A stretch of 64,000 nucleotides of DNA from assembly GCF_003590095.1 (NCBI RefSeq), contig NC_039491.1, positions 4,154,001 through 4,218,000 on the forward strand, read 5' to 3'. Numbering within the stretch: the first letter of the stretch is position 1; each line of letters opens with the position of its first letter. This stretch comes from Trichoplusia ni. Taxonomy: Eukaryota > Arthropoda > Insecta > Lepidoptera > Noctuidae. Below are positions 35,520 through 48,414 of this stretch, in pieces. A program made the position numbers and the translations under genes. The notes beneath the pieces were generated by a model. It saw only the letters and a program-made list of their open reading frames with translations, searched no databases and was not told the origin of the DNA.

Positions 35520-38500
35520 CAAGATCCTAAGACTTTTTATCAACAATCCATCAGATCGCTATCAAATTAAACCGAGTTTATAAAGTGACTAATATACATA
35601 TTTGGGCTAATTGGACTTTGCCGTTATAATAAGTTTTATTGTTGATAAGCTATAGATAATTAGTATTATAAGTAAGATAGTAGACGGATATCATTGAGGA
35701 AATTTAATTTATTGTTTTGCAATATTTAGTAATATAGCGATAGGATCTACTAATACGGCTAATTTTCATTCATACATAAGATAATAATTAAATAGTGGAG
35801 GAAGACAAAAAAGGAAAGCAGGAAAAAAAATGGTAATTTTTGCTTTGTCTGAAAGCGAACCTGAAAAAGTTATTATAGTCTTAGAAACCAAAAGTGAGGA
35901 CAGGTTTTTAAAAAGCAAGCACGGTTACGTCACAAACAATTAAACCCAATCATTACAAAGATAACTTAAAGTTAATACATCAAACTCTAATTACTGCAAA
36001 GGAATAGGTATGAATGGCAATTATCGAAATAACAATATGGCTGCTATGCTGAATAAATACAACGAAGGTCACGGAGATGTTCCAGCGAAGCCAGCTGACA
36101 CCGGAGAGAGAGGGTTGCTAAGAGCGCTCCGTCTTTTATAGCGGACTGCTTGTCAAATCCCAGGTTCGAAAGAGGTTTTACTAAGGATCTTGAAGGAGGT
36201 TTTACTTTGAAAAGGAGGTTTCGTTAACAATAGTATATTTAGCTTTTTGTTTATTCACAAATTTACGGTAAAATCCTTTTTTATGTACAACTAAAGAAAT
36301 ATTTTCTATCAATATGTATCAATATATTATAGTAGCAATTCAAATGTTGTCAAAAAAAAAATCGGCTCCAGCAGGGCCGAGGTTAATTACTGCTTTATTG
36401 TAACAACCACTAGTGCCTAATACTTAATTAAAACAAAAGCTCACCAGGTTTCATTCACAAAATCTGATTCCTATCAGGAATTGATTAAGATTATAAAACA
36501 AAAATTAAAAAAAAAAACACAACTTCAAATCAACTAATCTACATTTAAACGTCAGAACATCAGTAAATTGAACATCAAAAAACTGTATTTAAACATTTCC
36601 AAACCTTCGTTGCAAGGGAATCTTAATAAAAATGTAAATCTAGTCGCGACAGAACGTGTTTAGACGTCTGCGCCTTTCATCCCCGAATAATGAGTCATCC
36701 CCCTGCCTTTTTTATTTCCGGACTATTTGCGAAGTGATTTCATTTCTTGTTAAAAGTTTTTGTTTTCGGAAGCGACGGGGGAATGTCGCTGACTTATTCT
36801 CTTAGTTTCCTGTCGATTCGTTTGTAAGCATTTTTTATTTTTACTTTATATTATTGTACTTTTGGAATGACTGATGGGAATTAAAATGAAGAGTTATAGA
36901 AAGAAGGAAAGTGTTTTTTTTTATAATTAAAAATCGAAGTTGGCTACTTACTACAGAATGATATGCGGAGTATTTAACTAAAGTTGCAAAATTTGCGCTC
37001 ATAACTAGTAGCAGTTTTGCACTTATGCAATTTAGACGATAGTGGTGTAAATTAGGATCTGTCTCAAGACTATCGAAGTACATTAGCAATGTCTGTTTTG
37101 GCTTCCAAATAATGCTACAACCTTATCAAAGTAAACCTAGTCAAGTACGTACTTTTCAGTTCAAACAGGAATCAGTCTTCCCCGTGCAAAAATATAATTA
37201 AAGATAAACATGTTAGTAGATGTTTACGTTTGCTATAAAAACATGGTTATTTTTAAACCATTTCAGTATCAAAATTCTTCAAGGGGAGGAAAAGGTGTGT
37301 CAACAAACATTAATGGCGTGTCACTTATACAGTGCGCGCATCAGGGGCTATCCTTTAAATCTGATAGCATCTTTATTCCATAGCAATAAGGTTCATTCTT
37401 GAAATTATTACTGGGCGTACGTATACCGAATAAAATGTTACCGACAGTCAAGAAAAACGTTCCCAAGGAGTTTAATTACGTATCCATCAGGATCTCACGA
37501 CGTATATGTTTTCAGCACTAAGAAAACCGGACTTATCTCTATGTGTGAGTAAGACGGCGCAATACACTTCGCTTCGTAGTGTCTCGCTTCCATAGCGATA
37601 GTCTTCCCAAAGCGCAGACCAAGAACGCTGAACATTATTAATTTGAAGTTGCAGTAGTTAAGTTGTCCTGGTTCTTACTCGAGTATACGAGGTTTAAAAT
37701 TGATTTTAAACTTACTGAATATGTTATTTACTGAATGTGTGTTGTAAATGAATACAAAAACAAATACCTAAACAAGAAACAATATGCTCACTTTCATTTC
37801 GTTTGTTTTTTTCGTCAAAAAACGGTGTCAAACATGTATTTATTAGCTGACTTCACATAAATATTAATACTATATAGCACCTTTGTTCCAACCACATAAG
37901 GTTGATTTCTGTGATGTTGTTACATAGGCAAACGGTCCAACGTACGTGTCGTATCTAAGCCGAGATGTAGATACACAAGGCTTTGATCTGCAGATTGCAA
38001 GCCCCTTATTAATTGGATACAGATACTAGACACCCCGAAACCTGAAGCAAAAAGGGCTGTGGTTTTAAATGTTAACATTTTGGATAAACGCAAAATTCAA
38101 ATTTTCAGTGCTATTCGTTTTAGCAGTGTGTATTTTGAATGACCGGATAGGTTTTATATGGACATTAAGAGGAATGCGGGCAAACCTACCTAGACACAGC
38201 TATATTCAAAATCGCAACCAAAGAGTCTTTTTTTAGAAAATTATGAGGACCCATTTCCGAAGGAAGTTTAACGCTGAGCCATCAAATTACTGAGCGGATC
38301 GCGAAGTCAAAGTAAACACTTAAAAAGTTGTCGACGTGCAAATTTTGGCTGTCATTTATGAAGAGTATTAAAAGCTGGCATCTACCTCTATCTGAATACT
38401 GACAGCAGCCCGTGATTTCGTCCGTGTGGAATTGATTTGGCGTGTTTTTTTAGGAACCAACAGCCGCCACTGAAATCTGATCGGAGAACCCGCCGGACTC

Positions 38501-41500
38501 GAGATTATACTAACAATAACTGGTCAAAGGCGGGAAGAGCTATTTTTAAATATAAATATTTTTCTATTATTATTATATAAATATTTTTCAAATATACTTT
38601 GGTGGCTTAAGTATTCATCATAATGTATTTATATCGTTACTAAGTGCAAGGGTACATTCAGGACTCGTCAACACGAACACTCTCGAAACTTTTCTTCTTA
38701 CTCAAATTTTCAGCATGTCAAGTAAGTAGGTTGTTGTATTCCTGTGAGTACTGAAACGCGTAATCAGCACTCACGGGAATTTATTAAAATTGGTCTTCTC
38801 TCCTGATTAGTGTAACGATACTTAAAACTTCTAAGCTCTATCTTTTATAGAATTTAAACACTGTTGCAAAAGGCAAGAAGAATTGAGAGTAACGTGGTAC
38901 AGAATGCGCTGAATCTGCCAGAGGAAAAGAAAGGCAGAGGAGAATTCTTAAGGAATTCATCTGATGAAATGGCAACCAGCACAGATAAGCATAGCGCAGA
39001 AATAAGAAGAGTCCCGACACTATATAATAGGGTAAGGGTAGGACAGAGAAAAGAAACAAACCTGATTTAGACAGTTCTTCTGCAAATAACGCGACGTCAC
39101 TTAAGGAGGTAGTTGACGGCGTCATTTATCGAAATTTTATATTCCCGTGAAATATAAGAGAATGGAAAAGTGAAATATTGAATGAATAAATTTCCTTAAA
39201 ATATTTGCTTTTGATCTCAGTTATAAATCAAAAACTACAAAATCTTGGCAAATTTTTTCAGTTCAAATTATTAATTTGATAACAGTTAGCTAATAATTTG
39301 TTTAGGTAAAGAAAATGCTATCAAATAAAAGACAATAAAACACAATGTTTTAAGATATACCTCAATGCTTCTATTAGCAAAGCGGCATTCTCGTTGATTT
39401 GAACAATCATAAAAGAGGATACATTACTGAAACTCAACAATACTTATTTCGTATCATGAAACTGTTTTATCTGTCTCACTTTATTTTCGCTCCATTAAAG
39501 CCACCGATCCACTGTAAATTGAGATATTTCTGCTATTTATTTTATGGTTTTACCCGTCTCGCTTTTATAGTCCTCGTTAGCCGATGCTGTCGTGTTTCTG
39601 TATGAAAAATATAAAAACGGATGCTTGTTGGATGTTCTAGCTACAATCCATTGCACATTGGTATATTTGCAGAATATAGGTTTTCAATAGGCACTAATGA
39701 AATACCACTGATAGATTCAGGAGGCTTAATTAACCACCCCTTAAAGAAGGACTGATGCAGTCTCACTGCTTAGCCTGGCGTTTCTCTATCACAGCAGCAA
39801 TAATTCCACTTAAAGAGCTCACGCGAATCATCAAGTGACTCGCTTTGGTTTGAGTGGAAGTCAGTGTCAGATTTTAACTGGACAAACCTACGTTCCTTTC
39901 TTTGACCTTTGTGTACCGGGGCCGCGATAACCCTCTCGGACATCCCTCTAGTCCGACAGACCTAATGGGCTTCGCAGAGCTGGTGTCAGACCTCCTTTAA
40001 CGTTATTGTCAACTAAAATATTGTTATGTGCAGTTGTCAAAGCGAGCGTTATTTCTCTGGATTAGATTTTGTTTTACGTATTGAGTTAAATTGGGGTATT
40101 ATAAACACCTAGAACACAGTTGATTTATATTACATTAAATTTCAAACGTCGAGTCAGTTAAAATCGTTGATAGAATATAATTTAATGATCTGAACTACAA
40201 TTCACTGTGCGACACTATCCAATGAGACGTTTTGGTATAACGGGGAATTCTTGTTAACCCTCGCCCACTCGAGGAGTGAACGGGTGTAAGAATTTTACTG
40301 ACTAAACCTAACCGCTGGGTGACGTCAACTGCTTATTGTTGCCGACACGTAGAAATGCATAGCATTGCTACACGTGCGGGCCGATCCAGTGGGACTAGGT
40401 ACCTTCAGAACATTAGAAGCGTGGTAGGTTGGGTAGGGCAGCGTCATTCTTCCACAACTGCAATAATATTAGAAGTGGAGGAAGGCCACCAGATGCCAGC
40501 ATATTGTGACCTTATCTATGACACTTTTCTTAATGCATAACAGCTCATTTCACTTGATCGAGTACCACAATATGTGACCCATTTTTCCAAAGATATTAGA
40601 TTTTGCAGATTGGATTACAATTTAATTTAATAGGATGCTTTGTTACCCAGTAAAATAGGTTGTGTCAAAAGCTGATAAAACACATTCTAGTTCAAAAATA
40701 GACAAAAAAAAATATTTTATTTATCAGATAAACGAATTTGGTTTTGAAAAAACTAGGCTAGACAATAAATCTCCAGTCCAGAAAGGTATACTGTGATGAG
40801 TCTGGACTGTTCATTTTTGTAACTACAACTACGGAATGAATAGATAATTTTCCAAATTAATGGAGCTCTATTTTGTTGTAAATCATCATAAAGTTGGTCT
40901 GGCGATAACTAAGAACCAATACGAAGTGGAATACTCAAAAGAAGAAATAATAATTACCTATTAAATTTTTACAAAGGTACATATGTTCGTGCACAACTTC
41001 CACATCCTTGGGGCGCTTATCATAAATAATATTATTGAACGCAGAAACCCCAAATACTTAATCGGCCGTCTAACAACACTACAAAAAATTCCAATAATAG
41101 AAACGGTACGAAAATCGTATTACTTCCAAATTCCGGCTCGTCATGTCCGCCCTATGACGAGGGTCGACTATTATTCAGTATTTATATAGAAATAAATCTT
41201 CCAGGTATCAGGGAGTCTTCCCTTAAATGTTTTAAAATTATGTCCCACTTTATAATAGGTGAGTAATATTTTAATATCTAAGAGTTTTATACATTGATAC
41301 AATATTTAGAACTGTGTTTGGATCGATTTGACATAGGAAGTTGTCAAAACTTTGTTTTGCCAACGACATTATTATATTCTTGTTAAATGTCTTTGGATTG
41401 AGCTTAATGAACAATGAATTCAACAATGAAAGCCTTAATGCAACATAAAATATAGAGATTTCTAGACAAACAAAAACAGCCTGGAAAAACGTATCTCATG

Positions 41501-42780
41501 AAGTCTGCAAATTTTCATATGGAACAAAAAATGGCTTTTGGATTATATCTCTCTCAACTTTTTAACTTCAATCTAGGCAAAAGTTTAAAAATATTTTGTA
41601 TTTATCATGTGTAGGCAATTACCGTATCAAACATAAGGAAGTCAATAAACATGATTACAACTGTGTTAGTCATAATCTTGATTTGATTTTGTAATCCGAA
41701 TACTGTTTATCACCATCGCACTGTAATCAGTGTTAATCTTATTCATGTTAACAGCACAAAACCAATTAAGGAAAAAGACGAAAAAAATACTTTTATCAAG
41801 CAGATAGTATTGCATACTATAATCGAATATTAGGCCAAACAGGAAATTTTAAGTTCATGTGGATTAGCTTCGTCCTCGAAACTTCAGGACCATTTGACAA
41901 GTTGCTCCTATCGCTAACGCTGACCAAAGAATTTTCGACGACTGTTATTCACATACATTTTGAGTACGCTAGCTATTTGTGGCTACGCTAATGCAGAATA
42001 ACATTACCTAGGACCTCAGAAATACATAAACAGAAAATTCGAACAAACGAAACGGAAAGAAACTTAACCGAAAAAAAAACAATGGATGAAATCGCGCCAT
42101 CTGTCCGTCAAAGAGTATTTATTCCAACATTGAGTGACGTCTGAGAAATAAATCCCGTTGAAATGTCGTGTATTCATTCCCTCCGCCTCGAAGCTGTTTA
42201 AAGGGCCAACGTGACGACCAAACATTTTTTTGTCTCAAAAGTTTGTTGGAACCGTTTCTTCAAATTTTCTGGATTGTGTATAAAAGAACAACCATTGTAA
42301 AACCATTCACAACAAAACTATACAATTTAATCAAACCAGATTCGAACACCTGAATGGTTGGCAAATCTTTTGAACTAGCCGCGAAAGTATGTTTGGTTCA
42401 AACCCAAAAGGTTTGAATCAAATGTGTTTGATCGTTTACGCGACCTTACGGACTTTATGTGATGCTTTTTATACAGAGTTCTTGTGCTAACAAAGTGAAT
42501 AAAAGCTTAAGCCTTATAAAGTTGAGATTGGAGTGCTGCAATTGGAAAAGGTTTTATTTATTCACAACTTTGTTCGCTTGTTATATTACATCACGACTTC
42601 CCCTTCCACGTCTACAAATATTTATCATGTTTTGTAATAGAACATCATGTTCTATGCTGCCCCATGCAGAAACACGATTAGTCATCGTCAATTTCGCTTC
42701 CACACGACTTTAGAAAATCTACTTTTATGAGACGTCCAATTTACACGTGGGAATAAAAATAATATACTTTATAAAAATGT
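35520..42780. other. Non-coding stretch, likely intronic or intergenic
   Basis: No convincing exon on either strand. Patches at about 39720-39990 and 40200-40520 are GC-richer and may be degenerate mobile elements that I cannot name. A short piece near 38398-38432 (AGCAGCCCGTGATTTCGTCC) resembles the 3' end of the Helitron family. An AP-1-like ATGAGTCATC occurs near 36689. The rest is AT-rich filler. Confidence 0.4.
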
Positions 42781-42781
42781 T

Positions 42782-42793
42782 TTTATCAGTTCC
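42782..42793 (+). promoter_or_regulatory. Shared GATA-containing promoter motif, gene A
   Basis: TTTATCAGTTCC lies 163 bases upstream of the start codon of the first FN3-like gene. The identical 12-mer is found 180 bases upstream of its paralog (47196-47207). It contains an inverted GATA core (TTATCA). A second GATA-type site (TTGATAAG) follows at about 42805. GATA factors drive fat body and midgut genes in insects, so shared control is plausible. Confidence 0.45.
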
Positions 42794-42944
42794 AACTTCA
42801 TCTATTGATAAGAAAATCTAGATACGAGTAGTAATTAACTGATTATGCTTTACGTACAATCAAAACGATATCAATATTAATTTGAACCTCAGAGAGAAAA
42901 CAGGCTGTTGAGGACAGCATTGAATTATAGACTCTATTTAAAAA

Positions 42945-43953
42945 ATGATGAAGTTGCTTTTCGCTTTAACGTTTGTGGCCTTGTGCCAGGCTGGGCCACT
43001 GAAGAACAATGTAGCATCCAGACTGCAAAGACCACGTTTGACTGAGATGACCACTCGCGATGAAAATTTCCTACTCTTCGAATTCAAATGGACTCCAGTT
43101 GAAAGTGGGATATGGACCGACCCTTTAATTGGTTACAAGGTAACTGTTTTGATTTATAACACTTACGATAGTGATATTTTAGTATTTGCACTTCCAAAAA
43201 AAAAGAAGTCAGTCGTTTTGATACTTAGAGAAATGAGATGAGTAATTTGTTAAAGTTTAGTGATTATTTTTTAGATGCGAGTGTGGGAAGTGCCAGACGC
43301 ACCTTCGACAAACCAACGCAAAGAATACACTATGTCTGATGGAAAATATATCGTGCAAGTAGCACGACAAGAAGAAGCAGAAGAAGAGGTAATTGATAAT
43401 TATTATTACTTTAAATTACCGTTTTAGTTTATTTACTTTCATTTTCTTCTTCAAGAAATCTTGTAATATTTGACTTCAAGGAAGTTTTTAATCCATTTTA
43501 ATAACATAATGTATATATGTGATGAAGCTGTTATCTATGGCTGGTTTGCTATAAAACCACGCAACAACATCAAGTTTGGTTAAAAACCTTGCCAAAAAAA
43601 AATCTTGCTATAGCGGTAATGTCACGACTTGAACATTGTTCTTATGTGTTTTCTCCCTTCAAAGACACTGTCATCTCAATTTCGACACATTCTATTTAAT
43701 TTGTAAATAATTTCAGGCTTCGGACGTAACCAAGAGCTTGGAGAATATTTTGCTGGCGGAGATCCGCACTCCAGCAGACTTGGTCACAGCCCCATACTTC
43801 AACGTTAGGATCGGAGTCAACTATGAAATCCGTGTGTCAGCTTTCACTGCCACATACCAGAGTTCTTATTCTGATTATTATAGAGTCAGAGTTATGCCAG
43901 CTATACCCCAATCGACCTTGGACTCTCATTCTATTAAGATTAAACTAGACTAA
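42945..43953 (+). CDS. Small secreted FN3-like protein A
   Basis: Three exons, 42945-43139, 43275-43388 and 43717-43953, all phase 0, encode 181 residues. Residues 1-16 are a signal peptide (MMKLLFALTFVALCQA). The rest resembles a single fibronectin type III fold: a strand B Trp-Thr-Pro (W49), GYKMRVWEV (63-71) as strand C, and YEIRVSAFTATYQSSYSDYY (139-158) matching the FN3 F-strand tyrosine corner and G strand. Exon 2 ends in an acidic Glu-rich loop. No transmembrane segment, so the product is probably a haemolymph or gut-lumen protein. The two adjoining ATGs are both usable; the first is taken. Its tandem paralog lies 4.4 kb downstream. I do not recognise a named family, and ligand and role are unknown. 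Gene structure is strong; the FN3 assignment is by pattern only. Confidence 0.88.
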
Positions 43954-43965
43954 GCATGCATTACA

Positions 43966-43971
43966 ATTAAA
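43966..43971 (+). terminator. Poly(A) signal of FN3-like gene A
   Basis: ATTAAA, the commonest variant of the signal, 13 bases after the stop codon. The resulting 3' UTR would be very short. Confidence 0.5.
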
Positions 43972-43974
43972 TGA

Positions 43975-45113
43975 AGTATAAACACAATTCCAGTATTTTG
44001 TCTTTCTTTTCTTGCAGTTTTTGATCGTCTTTCTAATGCAAAAACGAGCTTCTCTATTTCAATCTGATACCTATTTAAACATTAGTTATAAGTTTGGGCT
44101 GCGCATATAAGGCAGTGAGTTTTATCCCTGTTTTTACCTGCAGTGACCCATGAATTTGTGTAGCGCCTAACGGTCAATGCTTTGCTAAGATCGCAATCGC
44201 GTCTCAGTGAGGCATGTCATCCTAATACCATCCTCAAGTACCTATTCTACTACTGCTGCATTCTTTCCTGGTAACCTACAAGAACCTGTTACCCTGGTAC
44301 CTCACAATAAACCAAAATAACCTTTATTTGTTTAGATCTAAATATCAAAAATCAAAAACGAAGCTATCCCACGGGAACTATAACTTTTTAGGAGGATAAA
44401 AAGTTTCCATACCTCTGTGGTAAATTATTATTTTTCGCATAAAATAGTATAAACCAATTACTCTTTATTTATAAATTTTAGTTTGTTTTTTTAATAAGTA
44501 GTATTACTTTTTATTTAAAACACGTGCTCAGGTAATTTCGAGAGGCGCCTTATTTCTCATTTAAAGTCTTTTTTTAAATAAATCCTCGAAAAACATTATG
44601 AAGCTTACCGCAACCTATACGTAAGTTGTTGGAGGCGATACTAAAACAAAAAAATATACATACTAAATTACTTTCAGATTGTACAATAAGTGTGAAATAT
44701 CGATAAAGACAATTTTATTTTTTGCAGTGTCCGTCTTGTAGTTTTTTGTATAATAATGGATACGTATTTTTTAATTTGTCCCGCAAACATAAATTGACCA
44801 AATTACAGTGAATGAAACTAACGCGTCACGTCACGATTGAGTATAAATTTTACCATATCGTTACGTCACAAGCCCCCTCTCCTAAACTTTAAAGCAGTTA
44901 ATCTTTGTCAATTCTAGTTTTTCTGAAAGAGGAAAAAATACGTGTCTCATACTTTTCAATTATCGAACTGAGGGACTAATGAGATTTTTTCTTTTTATAC
45001 CCAGTCATCATCGCTATTCATGAATTTCAAGCAATTCTTCGTCACTATTTACATAAAAGAAAGAAATAAGACAATATTTATATAAATAGTAGGATTAATA
45101 ATAAGGTACTTAA
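43975..45113. other. Intergenic between FN3-like genes, first part
   Basis: AT-rich with no recognised gene or RNA. A short frame near 45612-45803, past the Helitron, has no features either. Confidence 0.5.
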
Positions 45114-45317
45114 CATACTAATATATAAAGCTGAAGAGTTTGTTTGATTGTTTGTTTAAACGCGCTAATCTCAGGAACTACTGGTTCAAATTGAAAAATT
45201 CTATTGAATTTGTATTGAATAGATCATTCATCCAGGAAGGTTTTAGGCTATATATCATGACAATTTAAAATGTGGAAAAAACAGGGCAGGTATAAATCAT
45301 GACTTACTCACAGCTAG
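45114..45317 (+). mobile_element. Helitron-like element with internal deletions
   Basis: Starts ACTAATATATAAAGCTGAAG and ends ACAGCTAG then T like the others, but lacks the GCGACTAATAGGAGCGAAG core and the subterminal CGAAGTCGCGGG hairpin. The remaining parts are collinear. Without its hairpin it is probably immobile. Confidence 0.7.
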
Positions 45318-45811
45318 TTATTAATAATAAGGTGCTTTAGTTTTCCAAAGCTTGTGAAGGAAACCCTTCCATTTATCATTATTAATACCAATTGCCCTTA
45401 TTAGTTATACACAATACAATTTGTAATACTTTTGTAGCTACCTTGGGCCGTCCAAGTTTGTTCTTTTATAGAGCAGGGCTGGATGGCCCCTGGTAGATAC
45501 CCCATCACATTAGATTAAAGTTCTCAACAAGGTTTCTACATGTTATACCTGCCCACGTGTCCCCGTGCAAGCCTTTAAAAAAGACCGGGTCTTTTCACAT
45601 GAAGTAATCCCTTGACTGTAAAAAGGTACTTATTTTTATTAAGGCTGAATCTGTTTTTATGTTCAGAATCAATGCCAGAAAATTTATTGGACAAAAACAT
45701 TAAAACAAAAAATCAAGTCTTCAAAGTCAAGCCTTATCAAAAAAGTCAGTACTTTGGTGAAGCTCGTGTTGTATTCCCCGTACGTCATGATTCAACGTTT
45801 TAAAGGATTGT

Positions 45812-45905
45812 GGGCGCAACCCGTAACGGTTTCCTTTGTACGATACATCTGAACCCCAGTCAGGTTAGCCTAACGCTGTGCCAATCGGCTAGCTCACCAA
45901 AACAC
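45812..45905 (-). mobile_element. tRNA-derived SINE head (diverged)
   Basis: On the - strand GGTGAGCTAGCCGATTGGCA resembles a pol III A box region, followed by CAGCGTTAGGCTAACC and a GGGGTTCAGATG B-box-like stretch. It resembles the SINE heads at 9765-9955. No full tRNA cloverleaf can be drawn. Confidence 0.35.
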
Positions 45906-46013
45906 TAAAAAGCGAATCAAGCTGTTTGTTGTTTTTTATTGAACACTGTATCTTTGCTGGTTTATCAAAATATGCGTTTGCAAATACCTAATGACTTAAT
46001 TTCAATTATAATA

Positions 46014-46216
46014 CTAGCAGTAGCCCACGGGACCGCCCGCTGCAAATCGAAAAATGATCCCACAGGAACATAAAATAGACATAAAGCTATCGTATTCCTG
46101 TTTATTAACTACCTGTCTAGGTACCAAGTTTCCTCTGAACCCAATCAGTGAATTTTGCGTGAGAGAGTAACAAACGTCCATACATACAAACTTTCGCGTT
46201 TATAATATTACTAGGA
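46014..46216 (-). mobile_element. Helitron-like element, second family
   Basis: CTAG at 46014-46017 and, at the other end, TCCTAGTAATATTATAAACG with CGAAAGTTTGTATGTATGGACG in reverse orientation. This 5' half differs from the GCTGAAGAGTTTG family but matches the copy at 56223-56516. The 3' hairpin region is decayed. Confidence 0.6.
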
Positions 46217-47195
46217 TATAAGTAGGATTATCTGAATACAGAATTTAACGAATTTGTTAGGTACGTGAGTCACTAGAAAGGTTCAAGTATGGTATGAACC
46301 GCAATGACAACTTTGGCTCCGTCAAAAGAAAGTTGTCATAAAACGTTACCCTCTTTCTAATAAAATGAAATCTCACATTTGTGTTACACCTGTGCATGAG
46401 ATAAAATCGTAGAAATATAAAATCTGCATTTGCTGCGTCCATAGACTTTTAATTTAATTTTTTAATGGTTTATCTCTCTGTCATACCATATTTTGTCGAG
46501 CCTTTCCTCAAGGGCGTCTGTTTGATGCGTCGGGTTCTTTAAGGACCGTGAGTAGGCTATTGCATGAACATACACAGAAATTAGGATGTTTTGATTGTTA
46601 TTCGTCAGTAGATACAAGGGTCTAAATTGCAAGCTTTCATTTAGTATCACCTGTCCCGTTATCTGTCTGTCGTTCTGAAATCAAATCTTGCGGCAGTTGT
46701 ATTTGTACCCCTTCGCGTTTTCCGATTGACAGTAAAATTTTTACAGTATGTATCATGAATATTGTGTGACAATTCAATATTATTATAACTGGTACGTTAG
46801 AAATACCACTTAAGATGTTTTTGTCTTTTCGAACAAAAAATCTATCAATCTAAAAGCTTCTTTTTGCTTTGGCTTCTTCTACTGTAACATTCTTATATAC
46901 AGATGGATAAATCACGCTTATAGTGTCATGTGCAAGTACTTTAAAAAATATAAGTATCCCATGTCGTATAGGACACAATCTATTATGATAAATCATAAAT
47001 CTTACTCAAGAACCGATGGGCGGAAACCAATGTCCAAATAAATTAATCTGATCTTATCGGATCACTCGGTTTGTCCTGCAAGAAACACAAGCGCACCGCA
47101 CAAAGCGATCAAACTTATAACAATCCAAGCAAGGAGGTAAAAATTACCAAAAAGAGTAAAAACAAGATTGATTATTATTTTGAAGAGATAATAGC

Positions 47196-47207
47196 TTTAT
47201 CAGTTCC
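47196..47207 (+). promoter_or_regulatory. Shared GATA-containing promoter motif, gene B
   Basis: TTTATCAGTTCC, identical to the motif upstream of gene A. Around it are further GATA-type sites (AGAGATAATAG, AAAAGATAAAG, TTATCATTATC) between 47180 and 47275, making a GATA-rich proximal promoter. Confidence 0.45.
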
Positions 47208-47287
47208 GTTTGTTGAGACAAGTTAGATTCGATAACGGATTAAAAGATAAAGAAATAAATTATCATTATCTATTCTAATATTGATGA

Positions 47288-47295
47288 TATAAATA
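47288..47295 (+). promoter_or_regulatory. TATA box of FN3-like gene B
   Basis: TATAAATA 88 bases upstream of the start codon. Transcription would begin near 47315-47320, giving a 5' UTR of about 60 bases. Gene A has only a weak TATA-like sequence at the matching place. Confidence 0.65.
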
Positions 47296-47375
47296 GAGGA
47301 CAGTTTGCAAACATCGCATTAAGTTTGTTTACTTCGAGTTGATTAACTGACTAAATATTTTTTTCATTGCATAAA

Positions 47376-48347
47376 ATGATGAAGCTACTTATCGCGCTCG
47401 CGTTAATCGCCTTGTGTCATGCTGGCCCATTAGAGAACAGTGCATTATCCAGACTCCAAAGACCATTTATACACAAAGTGGTTATTCGAAGTGACAATTT
47501 CTTACTCTTCGAATTTGAATGGACGCCCATAGAAAGTGGAATATGGACTGACCCCGTAATTGGTTACAAGGTATGAATATTCAATTTATATAATTATTTT
47601 TACCCATAAAACTTGGGATCCGGCCTTAATTGACTGATAAATAATTTCTAAAACTCTTGTAATTAATTTTAGATGCGAGTTTGGGAGGTACCAGACGCAC
47701 CCTCTACCAGGGCCCAAAAGTACACTATGTCTGATGGAAAGTACACCGTGCTAGTGGAACACCAAGAAAAAACCGAAGAGGTAGTTATATTAATATTGAG
47801 ATCATTTAATTGCATGCCCTTCAAAATCAATATCAAAAGTCATTTATTTAAATTTCGCTACTAAGTAGCTCTTTTTGAAGGTAAAATTACATAAGACATC
47901 ACCCAGTGGTAGTTTCACCCACCCTTCACTGCTTCCTAAGTGCTTTTGCCGTGAGAAAAGGAACGGCACAACAAACTCCCCAGGGTTTGAGACTTCAACC
48001 CTGTTTTTTATTAATCATCATGGCATCGTTATATTTAGACTTTAGCCGCGCAATTTACATACATTCTGTTTCCATTACAATCAATTTAATAAACATGAAA
48101 ATTTCAGTCGATGGATGACACCAAGAACTTGGACAATAATATTTTGCTGGAAGAAATCCTGACTCCGGGAGACTTACCCAGAGCCGCCTTCTTCAACGTG
48201 AGGATTGGAGTCAACTTCGAAATACGTGTTTCGGCATACACTAGAACACACCAGAGTTCTTATTCTAGTTTTACCAGAATGCGAGTTCTGCCGAACAAAC
48301 CCGAAGAAACTTTGGACTCTCGTTCTATTACAATTACAAAGGACTAA
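47376..48347 (+). CDS. Small secreted FN3-like protein B (tandem paralog)
   Basis: Exons 47376-47570, 47673-47780 and 48108-48347 encode 180 residues with the same three-exon, all phase 0 plan as gene A; exon 1 has exactly the same length (65 codons). The signal peptide is MMKLLIALALIALCHA. Shared blocks include FEWTPIESGIWTDPVIGYK, MRVWEVPDAPST, YTMSDGKY, FFNVRIGVNFEIRVSAYT and the LDSRSI tail. Exon 2 is two codons shorter than in A, in the acidic loop. The start is the first of two adjacent ATGs; the upstream TTG is not used. Intron 2 contains a CR1-like LINE tail. The blocks under constraint are the FN3 core strands, while the N-terminal 20 residues after the signal peptide and the loop differ. 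Function unknown; the strong TATA box and GATA sites suggest a highly expressed tissue-specific gene. Confidence 0.88.
47822..48010 (-). mobile_element. CR1-like LINE 3' tail in intron 2 of gene B
   Basis: Contains AAGTCATTTATTTAAATTTC, CTACTAAGTAGC, CTTTTTGAAGG, TTTCACCCACCCTTCACTGC and GGCACAACAAACTCCCC, nearly matching the 3' end of the LINE at 52826-54966. Only the 3' UTR piece was inserted. It is on the opposite strand to the gene. Confidence 0.7.
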
Positions 48348-48382
48348 GTTTATTTCACAAAAATGGTATAAAAGTAAGAGCA

Positions 48383-48388
48383 AATAAA
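48383..48388 (+). terminator. Poly(A) signal of FN3-like gene B
   Basis: AATAAA 36 bases after the stop codon at 48345-48347. Confidence 0.7.
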
Positions 48389-48414
48389 GAACATAATAAC
48401 AGCATTTTGTCTTT

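Noticed and set aside
38838..39125. Overlapping frames of 95 and 68 codons on opposite strands
   Set aside because: The two frames are antisense to each other, with no signal peptide, domain or splice context to support either.
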